Assembly: GCF_001625305.1 (NCBI RefSeq)
Contig: NW_017803046.1
Location: 2,078,890-2,142,889, forward strand
DNA length: 64,000 bases
From: Branchiostoma belcheri
Taxonomy: Eukaryota; Chordata; Leptocardii; Amphioxiformes; Branchiostomatidae
Reading direction: 5' to 3'
Shown: positions 20,084-31,758 of the stretch, one piece after another
Layout: every line of letters begins with the position of its first letter
Position numbering within the stretch: position 1 is the first letter of the stretch
Program-made: the position numbers and the translations under genes
Notes under the pieces: generated by a model
The model's input: only the letters and a program-made list of their open reading frames with translations
Told to the model about the DNA's origin: nothing
The model's database searches: none

Positions 20084-20510
20084 GATGGTTGCTTATGGAC
20101 CAAAAACAGAAGAGAATGGCAGATTTGTTTTAACCTGGGTGCCATCCTCCATAGTTTCCACCCACTCCCTAATGTCGTGGTAGCCAGCAACATTAGGGAG
20201 CAAGCGAAAACTACGGAGGATGGCACCCAGGCTAGATTTGTTTAAGAAAAAATTAATTTTTGTGACATGTAATTTTCAATACTACATGAAAAACTTCATC
20301 AGTGCAAAGACTTATGACTTATGTAAAGCATCGTGCATTTCACATAATGCTGTTGCAAAATAATACTGATCATTAACAAAATCTCCTTTCACAGAAAGGA
20401 TCATGTACTGTAATTGCATTTGTATTTTTAAACAATATCTGCATTCAAAATGGCAATTTTTTTAGTCTTCACAACAAGAGTGTTTTATAACTTGTGTACT
20501 CTGAAATAAA
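20084..20510 (+). other. 3' UTR of the GST-like gene
   Basis: Non-coding sequence from the stop to an AATAAA at 20505-20510. It contains a 98-bp palindromic MITE (separate entry), which would be transcribed as a strong hairpin in the mRNA. Confidence 0.6.
20134..20231. repeat. Palindromic MITE with a flanking direct repeat
   Basis: CCTGGGTGCCATCCTCC at the left and GGAGGATGGCACCCAGG at the right are perfect inverse copies. Pairing continues inward (TAGTTT/AAACTA and CTCCCTAATGT/ACATTAGGGAG), so nearly the whole 98 bp folds on itself. AGATTTGTTT lies just outside both ends (20121-20130 and 20234-20243), a likely target-site duplication of about 9-10 bp. Confidence 0.8.
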
Positions 20511-20586
20511 ATTCCTATGAGATAAAGTAAAGCACCATATTGAAATCATGACAAATGACAATACCCACACAAGTACATCTTTTATT
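20505..20586. terminator. Facing polyadenylation signals of convergent genes
   Basis: AATAAA on the plus strand at 20505-20510 (GST-like gene) faces TTTATT at 20581-20586, which is AATAAA on the minus strand and fits the sialyltransferase 3' end. The two transcripts would end within about 100 bp of each other and may overlap. Confidence 0.5.
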
Positions 20587-22237
20587 GGTCATTTTCAAAC
20601 CTTGTGATCTTTATAAAAGTACACTTTTGATGTAATTTGTTCCTTACTTTTACAATATGGACTTTTCCTTTCAAGTAATTTTGTGCATGTTTAGACTTCA
20701 ACAATGGTACCTCGCTACTGTGCACTGTTGAAGAGATATTACGAATACCAAAATAACAATTAGGAACACTACATAATGCAACATACATTGTACCTCTTCA
20801 TTTTTACTGTTCATTTCTACAGAAGTTGCCATGGTAAGATTATGGTGATTATGAAAATGCTTGCAGTTAGAAGAATGCTATATGCTAACCTTTGAAAGGC
20901 AAAGATACACACATATACATGTATATCTGCATGAGAAGTAATAGAAACTTACAAAGGAATGGTTCTACAAATGCTGTATAGATATGTTCTTAAACATCCT
21001 TTTTGTTCGGACTTTGTGAGAAACCTTTGAGGTAGTACTCCTACATACAAGCTGTCCAAGCATTTTTAACCTCTTGTGTACTATTGGAACTTGATTACAT
21101 TTCCAGCTAGTTAACTCCAGAACATTATGTTTGGAAAATGTGAAGTCTAGCTGGTCTAAAATAACATATCGAGAAGTAGATGCCCACTTTCTTGTGAAGC
21201 ACTATAACTTAAATCACTAAAACTTAAGAAAAGACTACAATTGATTACAAACTCATGTGACAAGTCTTAATTTACAAAAATAAGACCAAAAGATACTAAA
21301 CCAATTATTTAAAAATCGGTTATTTCAACCAATAGCCACACCCATTAAAACTAGGATCAGGGAAACAATATTAAACCACTGAATCCTAGGTTGGCAGGAT
21401 TTCTCTCTTCCTCTTATCTTCTGAAATAAGTTTTGCCTGATCATAAGCACTCTTTATGTCAATCTAACAGGCCAATTTAAACATTTCTTCTGAATGAAGA
21501 TCGCAGCAAACATCCCAGCCAAGGAGAGTTTGTTACAATTGACTGACAAATTATTTGCTTTCTTTATGGCTTGTTTATTACTATGATTGGGAACTGATTA
21601 CATATGGTGCTCATACCTATGATTCTTAATATTATCATTGCTATCTACATGGCTGTCATGGCATGTTTTACATTAACTTTTCCAGCCAATAGGTGTTACA
21701 CAGCATCGTATTTGCATCATCAATAAACAAGTATGGTAGAGTGCTAAGTGTTCAAATACGGCTCCTTACACTCTGCTCCAAGACATTTCAAATTTGATAT
21801 GTTGCACACAACAACATGCCTTAAAAGAACTAGTACTTTGATAGGCTGGCCTTGGAGATATGAAAGTAGATTTGATAAAAAAGGTCTTGTTACTCGTTTT
21901 TTGTAGAACTGAACATTCTTTATCAAAAGAAGAAAAATGAACAAAATGCAGAGTGATTAGTTCTATATTTACCATTGCATCATGACACAATGCCATTGAC
22001 TTTTGAATAAAACTTCTCCCATTGAAAAATACATACTAAAATTCAGTGCAACTCTTGGCTGTTCACTATCAAGTGAAGACCTACCTATGTGCCTCTATAA
22101 GTATAATAAATGGCACTATAGTGGAGTATTTCATTCTTAATTATGCACCTAAAATTGTCCTGTGCCTATCAACCATCAAAATCTACCTTAAAGTAAAATA
22201 AAATCATTTGTCTGGAACTAAAAAAGTTTTAACAAAA
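20587..22237 (-). other. Probable long 3' UTR of the sialyltransferase (distal form)
   Basis: AT-rich sequence between the distal stop codon and the candidate polyadenylation signal. No splice-consistent exon, RNA gene or clear repeat is visible. The short open frames here have no conserved feature. Confidence 0.45.
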
Positions 22238-22430
22238 TCACACTTTGGGCTTCCATGTGGGGAAGTGGAATGTGATGTCATGTTCTTTCGTCCATCTTTC
22301 AAAGACCTTCTTCTCTGTGATGAAGCGATGTCCCCCCTTCTTCTGTTTCTCCATGGCTCTGTACATGTGGCACTCTTGTAGCTTACTGGTTCCGTAGTAG
22401 TGGTACAGCACGGGCTTGGCATTGGATTTC
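22238..22430 (-). CDS. Distal alternative last exon of the sialyltransferase
   Basis: After acceptor TACAG the exon starts with the same phase as the proximal one and encodes 63 residues: VLYHYYGTSK, LQECHMY, GGHRFITEKKVFERW, ending FHFPTWKPKV with TGA at 22240-22238. The WKP ending is closer to vertebrate ST6GALNAC5/6 proteins than the proximal ending. An intron of 1.75 kb separates the two alternatives. Confidence 0.8.
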
Positions 22431-25400
22431 CTGTACAGTGCCACAAACACCATGAGTTAGCAAAACACAACACAAACTGTGGAGACTTTCCACAAACTCC
22501 CATCATTGTTACATGTACCCTTTTTAAATCATAGAGATATCCTATTGACTGTTGAAAACAAAATTTGGTTCAGTGTGACTGCTCCTTTTATGTGAATATA
22601 CACTGTGGTAATGGGCAACGGTATATATATATATGCAAGGTGTATGACACAGCATAAAACACACAATAGCATGGGACTATTGGAGACAGGACCCAGCCAG
22701 GTTTAAAAGCAATTTTAGCTTGTTTGAGTCAGTTTAATCATGATGAAAAACAGGCAGGGAATGAAGGCCTTTCGCAAATTTACTTTGGTTCCTTACATTC
22801 TACTAATTTTAATGAGCCAGTTGTAATCAAAAACACCATGAATCTACCACTAGGGCTAAATCACAACAATTTACATGTTTGCAACACACACACACACACA
22901 CAACATATTGTGCAGCTACTAAAAGAAAGACGTACACACATGTTACAGTGCTGAGAGATGAATGCTGTGCTAATTGATAAATGCAGTGAATCAGTCAATG
23001 GGACAAGCAGGTTACTTCATCAGGAAAAGTAACAATAAGTGAAACAGTCTAAATCATTAATGAATATTGTTAGACATCTTTTCCTACAAAGAAAATTGGC
23101 TAAAGGTTGCATAGCTAAAAATCACCAGGTGCTAAAAAAATTGCAAAACTATAATGACAGACCAATCACCTGCAAACGATTAATGATTATTGATAAGCCA
23201 TACAGAACAAATTATGGGAAAAGGAAAGAATATAGAAGAGACAACAAACAATTGAGAGCATTTTGTCATCTCAAATCATATCATCCACAGGTTATGAATT
23301 GGAAGCAGCAAACTATCCACAAGCCTACAAAAATACTAAGATTAGTTTGTTATGCAAAGCATGAAAAATATAATGCATGTAATGGTGACATTGTACTGTG
23401 ATTGGCAGTTGACACTTAACATGAGACAAACATACAGACAGAAACACACGACACTCTACAACAGACGATGGTGCACTGTTTGAGGTACAGTATGGAAATG
23501 TAGACAAGAAGGAGAGGACAGGCAAGTCAAAGATGGAAATGCTCATGCCAAAATTTCTTTCATTCTAAGTGTTAAAATGGGAGGAACTAGAAATCCAACA
23601 TTACAATTTAAAGAATGCAGAATATCTCCCTGTCACAAAAGCATTATTCCAAATACAGATGTATCCAAGATACATGTATATATATGAGAACTGAAGTTAC
23701 TACTTCAGCCATATCTAGCCATGTATAGGTGAGGCTGTTCCACTTAGGTTTCTCCTATTTGAGCTCGCAAGATAATGAAAATGGTTTGAACAAAAAAGAA
23801 ACCTGTATGTAATCCTCTTCTGTACTTCCTGGCAATTGTCAAAAATGAAGATGTGGTGCTCTCTAATGTGGTTGGTCACAGCTTGCAAAAAAAGAAAGAG
23901 TCAGAAGAGCCGAGACCAAGGAAACACTGCAAAGACTGAAATGGCCTTTTCCTACAAGGCAGGGAAAAAGAATCATCAAGGGGAGAAAGAATGCCAGTTC
24001 TTGAAAGTTGAAGCCCAGATCATTATAAAGAATGTCTGGTTGACGAGCGTTTAGAGAGGCAGATAGTTAGGGACAGGGTAGCAAGAGAACTGTGCATCAT
24101 TTTGTGCTAGTTCTGGACATACATAGTGACGGTGACACAACGATCGTGGTTACACACCAATTCCCTGGTTAGTGTCTGTGTTAATGCCATGAGGGGAAGT
24201 GGAATGACACGTTGTGGAAGGTCGCCCAGCGAGAGAAAACGGTTTTCTCTGTGATAAATCGATGTACGTTCTTCCTGCCGTTCTCATGCCTTTTGTACAG
24301 GTCACATTCGTGGCCATTGCCTGGGCTGGTATAGTAGTGGTACCGAGTCTCATCCTGTGGGTACTTTCTACATGCAACAAAAAGTAAACCAATGAAGAAT
24401 TGGATTGTGCTCTAGATGATGCCTTCCCTCAGAGAACTGGCCCCCAAACAACTGTGAATTGAGACATTCTTCTGATGGATGTTTAAGAACATAAAGACAC
24501 ACTAGTACACAGTTAAATTTCCTGTAATAACAATGCTACTGTGTTATTTCATTGTTATAAACTAAAGTATGAGTAAAAGAAAATCAAAACTGGCATGTCA
24601 GTTCTCTTGCTCACAAACAAAAGCTCAATGTTGAATGATGACACTTGAGGGAAAAAGAAGTGTAGCTGGAATTTTCATTAACATCATAGGAAAAGGTGGG
24701 ACTTTTCCCTTTCATTATTTGAGTCAATTCCAAAAAATTGCAGCTAAGTAATATTATGTACAGGTACCAAAGGCTAGATGCAGTCTTACTGAGCTTTAGT
24801 CAAATCCTCACCCAGAGTGGGTTTGTAGGGAGTTAAGAAAAGGTCAAGTTGGCATCAAGTACAAGCTAACACCTATTACAAAACAGGCCATATACACACT
24901 ACATACAGTTATACAGCAACAGGACATGATGTAGTACAAACACATACATATCAACACATTTTGACTCTTTTAACATTAACAGATCTCAGTAACTTGACTT
25001 ATAGATGTAAAGATTAAGATACAAGGGACAATAATGCAGAGGGTGCCTTACTTGCAGTACTCGTCACTGATCATGCCGTAGACCTTGATCTGATCACACA
25101 TCTCTGTGGCCAGGATCATGGTGAACCAGCCTGTACTCAGGAACGACCCAGAGGACTGCCTGCAGTCAGCATGCAAAAAAGGACAAAGTTAGAACCAGAG
25201 GGTGAGAGAATTTACTAATGAGATCTGAAAGAGTCAATGGAATAAGCAACTACATAATGTACATGTTGATGTATTGGTGGCAAATTAAAGTACACTGACT
25301 ACTACAAAGAAATTTTGATTATACAAATAACATGGAAAATGCTGTTTGACCTTGATTGATTGACTGTCCCATTCAAGCCAGCAATCCCATAACAAATTGG

Positions 25401-28144
25401 CTTTAATGGTACAGTATAATTACATTCTACAGTAATGAGAAATCATGCTGGATACATTGGTGGGCATTTCTCACATGGGCTTTGGATACTTTGATACAAT
25501 TTTGCTAAAGTTGTTTTTTCTGTTGCTTAAGATTCATGGGTATTTAACTTATGGTACTACATGTATAACAAAGAGTTCAGTCAGAAGTCCACTTACCTTG
25601 GCTTCCCTGTTTCATTCTCGAACACTTTGTCAGCATAAGCCATCCTCTGTGGAGTCAGCATGTACATGTCTACATCATCCTTCAGTTCTTTTGCTAACTT
25701 GGATAAACCATTGAATATCCTCCCCTTTCCATCTCTTGTCATGCTTTTGTCTGGTCCCCATGCTACGAATGTTAAACCCTTGTTTTTAACAAGTAGGTCC
25801 GCTTTTTTCTTGTTTACTAACTGGAAGCTAGTGTGCGATGCCACGCGAATAGTAGTCCTTGTTCCAACGTGCTTCTCAAATCCGGTGACAGGAGCATCGT
25901 TCATACGTATAACGCAGTCAGCTTTGTCGATTTCCGTCCCGGCTTCATGGTTCAGCACCTGGCCTGAACTGGACACCATGGCACAGACATTGCAATGCAG
26001 TTTCAAGGGCTGGAAAGAAAACAATACATATTTGTTAGTCTTCAGAAAAACAAACTGAATACACATTTCTCTACAGACATGTGCATCACTTATGTTGATA
26101 TAAAGCATAAAGTTCTACTCTAGCATCATAGGAAGCATACGATACAATATGTACCAACATATGAATTAGGCCACACCGAGACAAGCAGTTCACTCAGAGA
26201 GTGTATTCACCAAGTGACTAACCTAAAGTTAAACTGGCATGACTATACTAATGAGGATAAAAACTAAGCTACACAATGCTGTAAGAAAAGGCAGATTATC
26301 AAAACCACATTGAATACAGTGAAGTGCAAGTTTAAACAAAAACACCACTCTCCAAAGCACCTGCTCTTGAGGATAAGATTGTTTGCCCTATATCCCATAC
26401 ACCTCCATACATCTACTTTCAACAAAAACAAACCTCTATCAGTCCATTGAAGACACTGTCAACTTAAAACATTCTCTTTCCCTGGATTTTGTTGGGCAAT
26501 GAAACACAAAATCTAATTAGCATAGACTGATGGTAAACAACATTTGTAGACCTGTAACAAATATTCAAGTATCTCCAAGGGTGACTCTTTCTGTACAAAC
26601 AAAAAAGAAATACCGGTATAAAATGTGTACAGCCAGTAAGTCGATTGCAATTATACAACTAAAAATTAAGCTTGCACTTAAAAAGTTGTACTTAATTACC
26701 CAATTGATCACTTTAATGAAATGGAAAGAAAGTAAGAGATACTCACCCCTCTATCATCAAGGACATTGACATATCCACTGAGAGGATCTGTGACATTAAA
26801 TGGCATGGGATGTGGAGAAACATCTTGTGTGGTAGAGCTATTACTTTGGTTGGAGATCCGTCTTAAGTTTACTTTTTCTAACGCGGCATCCAGTGCAGGT
26901 TTCCACAGCTGCGTCTTGAGTTCTCCCTGGTACACGTACACGGCAAAGGACACGAAGAGCGCGAATCCCGCCACTAGTCCAATCAAAAGGAGTCTTCTGG
27001 CCTGCAAATGATATGAGACATGAGTTGTGGTTGGTTAAGAGGGGATGATCAGGTGGTCAGCGAAATAAAGATAAAAATAAAGATAAAGAAATAAAGAAAT
27101 AAATAAAGATATCTTGGTACTGGAACTGACTGAATTCTTTGAAGTTTGACAGGAAAAGGAGGGAATATAACTTTCTGTACTACACTGTAAGAATCCAGCC
27201 AAGTAGTAGGAAAAAGTGACAGTTGACACATCAAACAAGTTGCAATTGAAACATGAATTTGATTTAGTCGGAAGTTTGATGAATTTACTGTCTGTCCATG
27301 GCTTATTCACTCTGCATAACGTGACATCACAGAAGCAGATTATCCTCATGTTTTTTAAGCATACAAACGTATTTTGTTTTTGTTTTTTTCAATATGAACC
27401 AGATGAAAACCGGTTTTGCTTGCAGGCAATGACAGACAGGCATTCCTAAGATACCATGGTGTACATGCATCATATCCACAGTAACAGACTGAGACTACCC
27501 TGTACATAACCTGAGGTCATACATTGTCATGTAGTCATCAAATCTTCACCTGCAACCCTTATGTTGAAGAAATGAAAACTTATCACAACATACATGTATC
27601 ATGAATGACATTATGTGTAGCAATACCACAATGGTATCATCTCCAACAGTCAAATATTACAGCACAGCTTGCCCCATTTCTTGTTTGTTCAAGAATTTAC
27701 TAATGATTATGTTATCATCTTTGAATATTTGATGACTCCTGTAGCTTTGAGTGTGATACTAATCCATCTATTGCAGCTGCTTCCCAGGGGAGCATCAGAT
27801 GGGTAAGGTACCATATGCCCCACTTGGAGAGCACTACAGATAAGCATAGGTAGCACAAACAGCAAGATTATCTGTCAAAACAAATACCATTATTATGAGC
27901 CAGAACACCTCTGTAGCTTTGCTTCTGTGACTCCAAGTACCGATTATCATATTTCATAATGATGTCAGACAAGACCCTTCCTTACTTAACGTAGTTAACC
28001 ATCTTTAAGTTAACGTTACAATCCTAGTACGGGTAGCATATCTGTTTGGAATTGACAGTTTCGCATCATATATATATAGACACTTACCTTGACCTTGTGG
28101 AAGTAAGGTTGCAACATGGGACGTTTTGAACAACAGACAGCCAT
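22238..28144 (-). CDS. Alpha-N-acetylgalactosaminide alpha-2,6-sialyltransferase (ST6GALNAC3/5/6 type)
   Basis: Minus-strand exons: 28144-28088, 27001-26747, 26009-25597, 25159-25052, then either 24367-24181 (total 339 residues) or 22430-22238 (total 341). It is a type II Golgi membrane protein: a short cytosolic tail (19 residues), a signal anchor (LLLIGLVAGFALFVSFAVYV), and a luminal catalytic domain of family GT29. Sialylmotif L is in exon 3 (CAMVSSSGQVLNHEAG, IDKADCVIRMNDAP, GTRTTIRVASHTS), motif S in exon 4 (SGSFLSTGWFTMILATEMC), and motif III (YHYY) with motif VS (HRFITE) in each last exon. It transfers sialic acid from CMP-Neu5Ac to GalNAc in alpha-2,6 linkage. The single-gene form cannot be assigned to one vertebrate paralogue. 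The first two exons are repeated at 30052-31758. Confidence 0.88.
24181..24367 (-). CDS. Proximal alternative last exon of the sialyltransferase
   Basis: After acceptor TGTAG the exon completes the AA split codon of exon 4 and encodes 61 residues ending FHFPSWH before TAA (24183-24181). It has the motif III block RYHYYTSPG, a cysteine (HECDLY), and the motif VS block VHRFITEK. It is homologous to the distal exon at 22238-22430. Confidence 0.8.
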
Positions 28145-28394
28145 GTTTAGGGGTAGTATTAATATAATAATTTTCCCCTACAGATCTCGGCAGACCTTCG
28201 TGCACAGCAGTCAGCACAATAAAATATTCATGGTAATCACTTGGCACAATGTGGCTTACTGGTAGTGGTAAGTAGTTCCTGCGTCAAAGGGCAGGTACAC
28301 ATGAATGGCTAGTTCTGGCAGTACAAACTTGGCACTTGACCCACTAGTACTGACTCTGTAGGTCCTTGAGACTGGACACATCCTGCTGATCGAG
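26677..28394. repeat. Duplicated segment, copy A
   Basis: This 1.7-kb segment, including sialyltransferase coding exons 1 and 2, recurs at 29980-32004 with small indels and scattered substitutions. Exon 2 is identical in protein, and exon 1 differs by HK to NN near its end. Similarity stops at 28394 (TGCTGATC). Confidence 0.9.
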
Positions 28395-28402
28395 GTATGG
28401 CT

Positions 28403-28740
28403 TGGTCCAGAATATGGTAGGACGGCCACGAAAGACGGCCACGCCGCTATTGGTCAATTTCTCAGCAAGCTCCACGCTGCTATTGGTCGGGGTATAAGCT
28501 GCTGCAGTGAGGGATAGCTAGCGGTGGGGAGGGCTGCCGGCGTTTATCCACAACTTTTAGGGGCAAAAAAACGTCAACCTTTACGGCTATAATCACTCCA
28601 CTTCGGTGGATAAGCCACAAACAGTCATTTGTGCGGCTCTTAGCACTGAAAACCTTACAGGTAATGACTGCGTGAGGGACTTGGGTCTAGATAACGTTAA
28701 CCAGTAAAACGCCGTACGCGTACGCGTATACGGGAAATAC
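28403..28740 (-). promoter_or_regulatory. Promoter-like GC-rich stretch upstream of copy A first exon
   Basis: ATTGG at 28449-28453 and 28482-28486 gives two CCAAT boxes on the minus strand, about 300-340 bp upstream of the sialyltransferase ATG at 28144, in CpG-rich sequence. This would suit a TATA-less promoter. The segment has no counterpart upstream of copy B, so it may belong to only one haplotype. Confidence 0.35.
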
Positions 28741-28769
28741 TTTCCATGGGCCTTTCATAATGTAGGAAC

Positions 28770-29959
28770 CAGGTAAGCACCGTACAGGTGATATTTGCGT
28801 GGCCCTTTCATCTGGAGACCAGGTAAGGAACCGTACAGGTGATATTTGCGTGGCCCTTTCATCTGGGGAGCAGGTAAGGCACCATACAGGTTATATTGGC
28901 GTGGCCCTTTTATCTGGGAACCAGGTAAGGCACCGTACAGGTGATATTTGCGTGGCCCTTTCATCTGGGGAGCAGGTAAGGCACCGTACAGGTAATATTT
29001 GCGTGGCCCTTTCATCTGGGGAGCAGGTAAGGCACCGTACAGGTAATATTTGCGTGGCCCTTTCATCTGGGAACCAGGTAAGGCACCGTACAGGTAATAT
29101 TTGCGTGGCCCTTTCATCTGGGGAGCAGGTAAGGCACCGTACAGGTGATATTGGTGTGGCCCTTTCATCTCAGGACCAGGTAAGGCACCGTACGGGTGAT
29201 ATTGGCGTGGCTCTTTCATCTGTGGACCAGGTAAGGCACCATACAGGTTATATTGGCGTGGCCCTTTCATCTAGGGACCAGGTAAGGCACCGTACAGGTG
29301 ATATTGGTGTGGCCCTTTCATCTGGGAACCAGGTAAGGCACCATACAGGTTATATTGGCGTGGCCCTTTTATCTGGGAACCAGGTAAGGCACCGTACAGG
29401 TGATATTGGCGTGGCCCTTTCATCTGGGGAGCAGGTAAGGCACCGTACGGGTAATATTTGTGTGGCCCTTTTATCTGGGGACCAGGTAAGGCACCGTACA
29501 GGTAATATTTGTGTGGCCCTTTCATCTGGGAACCAGGTAAGGCACCGTACAGGTAATATTTGTGTGGTCGTTTCATCTTTGGACCAGGTAAGGCACCGTA
29601 CAGGTGAAATTGGTGTGGCCCTTTCATCTGGGAACCAGGTAAGGCACTGTACAGGTGATATTGGCGTGGCCCTTTCTTCTGGGGAGCAGGTATGGCACCG
29701 TACAGGTAATATTTGCGTGGCCCTTTCATCTGGGGAGTAGGTAAGGCACCGTACAGGTGAAATTGGTGTGGCCCTTTCATCTGGGAACCAGATAAGGCAC
29801 TGTACAGGTGATATTGGCATGGCCCTTTCATCTGGGGACCAGGTTAGGAACCATACAGGTAATATTTGCATGACCCTTTTATTTGTGGACCAGGTAAGGC
29901 ACTGTACAGGTAATATTTCCGTGGCCCTTTTATTTGTGGACCACGTAAGGCACCCTACA
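28770..29959. repeat. 51-bp minisatellite, about 23 copies
   Basis: Tandem units of 51 bp, with a core such as CAGGTAAGGCACCGTACAGG and CGTGGCCCTTTCATCTGGG, run from about 28770 to the N gap. Units differ at a few sites (GGGGAGC/GGGAACC, GTGATATTGG/GTAATATTTG), and some higher-order alternation is visible. Because 51 is divisible by three, frames on both strands stay open (17-residue repeats). The array stops at the gap, so its real length is unknown. Confidence 0.95.
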
Positions 29960-29979
29960 NNNNNNNNNNNNNNNNNNNN
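29960..29979. other. Assembly gap (20 N)
   Basis: A 20-base N run separates the minisatellite from the start of duplicated copy B. The position exactly at the junction suggests two contigs joined by scaffolding. Confidence 0.99.
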
Positions 29980-30051
29980 ACTTAAAAGTTGTACTTAATT
30001 ACCCAATTGATCACTTTATAATGAAATGGAAAGAAAGTAAGAGATACTCAC

Positions 30052-31758
30052 CCCTCTATCATCAAGGACATTGACATATCCACTGAGAGGATCTGTGACA
30101 TTAAATGGCATGGGATGTGGAGAAACATCTTGTGTGGTAGAGCTATTACTTTGGTTGGAGATCCGTCTTAAGTTTACTTTTTCTAACGCGGCATCCAGCG
30201 CAGGTTTCCACAGCTGCGTCTTGAGTTCTCCCTGGTACACATACACGGCAAAGGACACGAAGAGCGCGAATCCCGCCACTAGTCCAATCAAAAGGAGTCT
30301 TCTGGCCTGCAAATGATATGAGACATGAGTTGTGGTTGGTTAAGAGGGGATGATCAGGTGGTCAGCGAAATAAAGATATAAAGATAATGAAATAAAGAAA
30401 GAAATAAAGATATCTTGGTACTGGAACTGACTGAATTCTTTGAAGTTTGACAGGAAAAGGAGGGAATATAACTGTATGTACTACACTGTAAGAATCCAGT
30501 CAAGTAGTAGGAAAAAGTGACAGTTGACACATCAAACAAGTTGCGATTGAAACATGAATTTGATTTAGTCGGAAGTTTAGATGAATTTACTGTCTGTCCA
30601 TGGCTTATTCACTTGTGTGTCATCTGCATAACGTGACATCACAGAAGCAGATTATCCTCATGTTTTTTAAGCATACAAACGTTTTTTTTTTTTTTTTTCA
30701 ATATGAACCAGATGAAAACCGGTTTTGCTTGCAGTCATGGCAGACAGGCATTCCTAAGATACCATGGTGTACATGCATCATATCCACAGTAACAGACTGA
30801 GACAGTGAAACTACCCTGTACCTGAGGTCATACATCGTCATGTAGTCATCAAATGTTCACCTGCAACCCTTATGTTGAAGAAATGAAAACTTATCACGAC
30901 ATACATGTATCATGAATGTGTACAATTCCACAATGGTATCATCTCCAACAGTCAAATATTACAGCACAGCTTGCCCCATTTCTTGTTACTAATGATTATG
31001 TTATCATCTTTGAATATTTGATGACTCCTGTAGCTTTGAGTGTGATACTAATCCATCCATTGCAGCTGCTTCCCAGGAGAGCATCAGATGGGTAAGGTAC
31101 CATATGCCCCACTTGGAGAGCACTACAGATAAGCATAGGTAGCAGTACACAAACAGCAATTTTATCTGTCACAACAAATATGATTATTATGAGCCAGAAC
31201 ACCTCTGTTGCTTTGCTTCTGACTCCAAGTACACATGTAGAGTAGAGTAGAGTAGAGTAGATTTCTTCGGCCACGTAGGAGCTTGGGTTCCAGTTTAGGC
31301 CGCTCCTCACTTTTAGTGCACCGACATCTCTGGTCTCTGAGGGTGATCCAAAGCTCTGTAGTCGAACATCAAGTTTCTCCCTTTCATGTGTAGATCTAGT
31401 CTTTCCTTGAAGGCATTTACACTGGGTGATGTCACCACTTTCTCTGGTAGGTTATTCCACCAAACCACCATTCTGTTGGCAAAGAAACAAGCCCTCTTGT
31501 TGCCATGTGCTGTCCTTCGTGCTACTCGCAGACAGTGTCCTCTTGTTCTGCTGTCTTAGCTATGTATTAGTTATCATATTTCATAATGATGTCAGACAAG
31601 TCCCTTCCATACTTAACGTAGTTAACCATCTTTAACGTTACAATCCTAGTACAGGTAACATATCAGTTTGGAATTGACAGTTGCATCATATAGACACTTA
31701 CCTTGACATTGTTGAAGTAAGGTTGCAACATGGGACGTTTTGAACAACAGACAGCCAT
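30052..31758 (-). CDS. Second copy of sialyltransferase coding exons 1 and 2
   Basis: Exon 1 copy at 31758-31702 (MAVCCSKRPMLQPYFNNVK, then donor GTAAGTG) and exon 2 copy at 30306-30052 (signal anchor, identical protein to copy A). Both keep intact splice sites and phase. No copies of the catalytic exons follow before copy A. This is either an allelic duplicate created by assembly, or a real second promoter and N-terminal module that could splice to the shared exons at 26009 and below. Confidence 0.7.
31233..31569 (-). mobile_element. 5'-truncated LINE fragment present only in copy B
   Basis: On the minus strand it encodes the end of a LINE reverse transcriptase protein (FFANRMVVWWNNLPEKVV, SPSVNAFKERLDLH, stop), followed by a 3' UTR and a (TCTAC)n tail, seen as GTAGA repeats at 31237-31260. 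Copy A lacks it: the flanking CTCCAAGTAC continues directly into GATTATCATATTTC near 27940. It is therefore a recent, possibly polymorphic insertion. The W-N-x-LP motif is common in CR1/L2/Jockey-type elements. Confidence 0.85.

Noticed and set aside
28799-29831. Long open frames on both strands (up to 313 codons) as repeat-protein genes
   Set aside because: They arise only because the minisatellite period (51 bp) is divisible by three and lacks stops. There is no start context, splice structure or known domain, and they end at the gap.
28770-29959. CRISPR array
   Set aside because: Units are contiguous, with no alternation of constant repeats and unique spacers, and the surrounding genome is eukaryotic.
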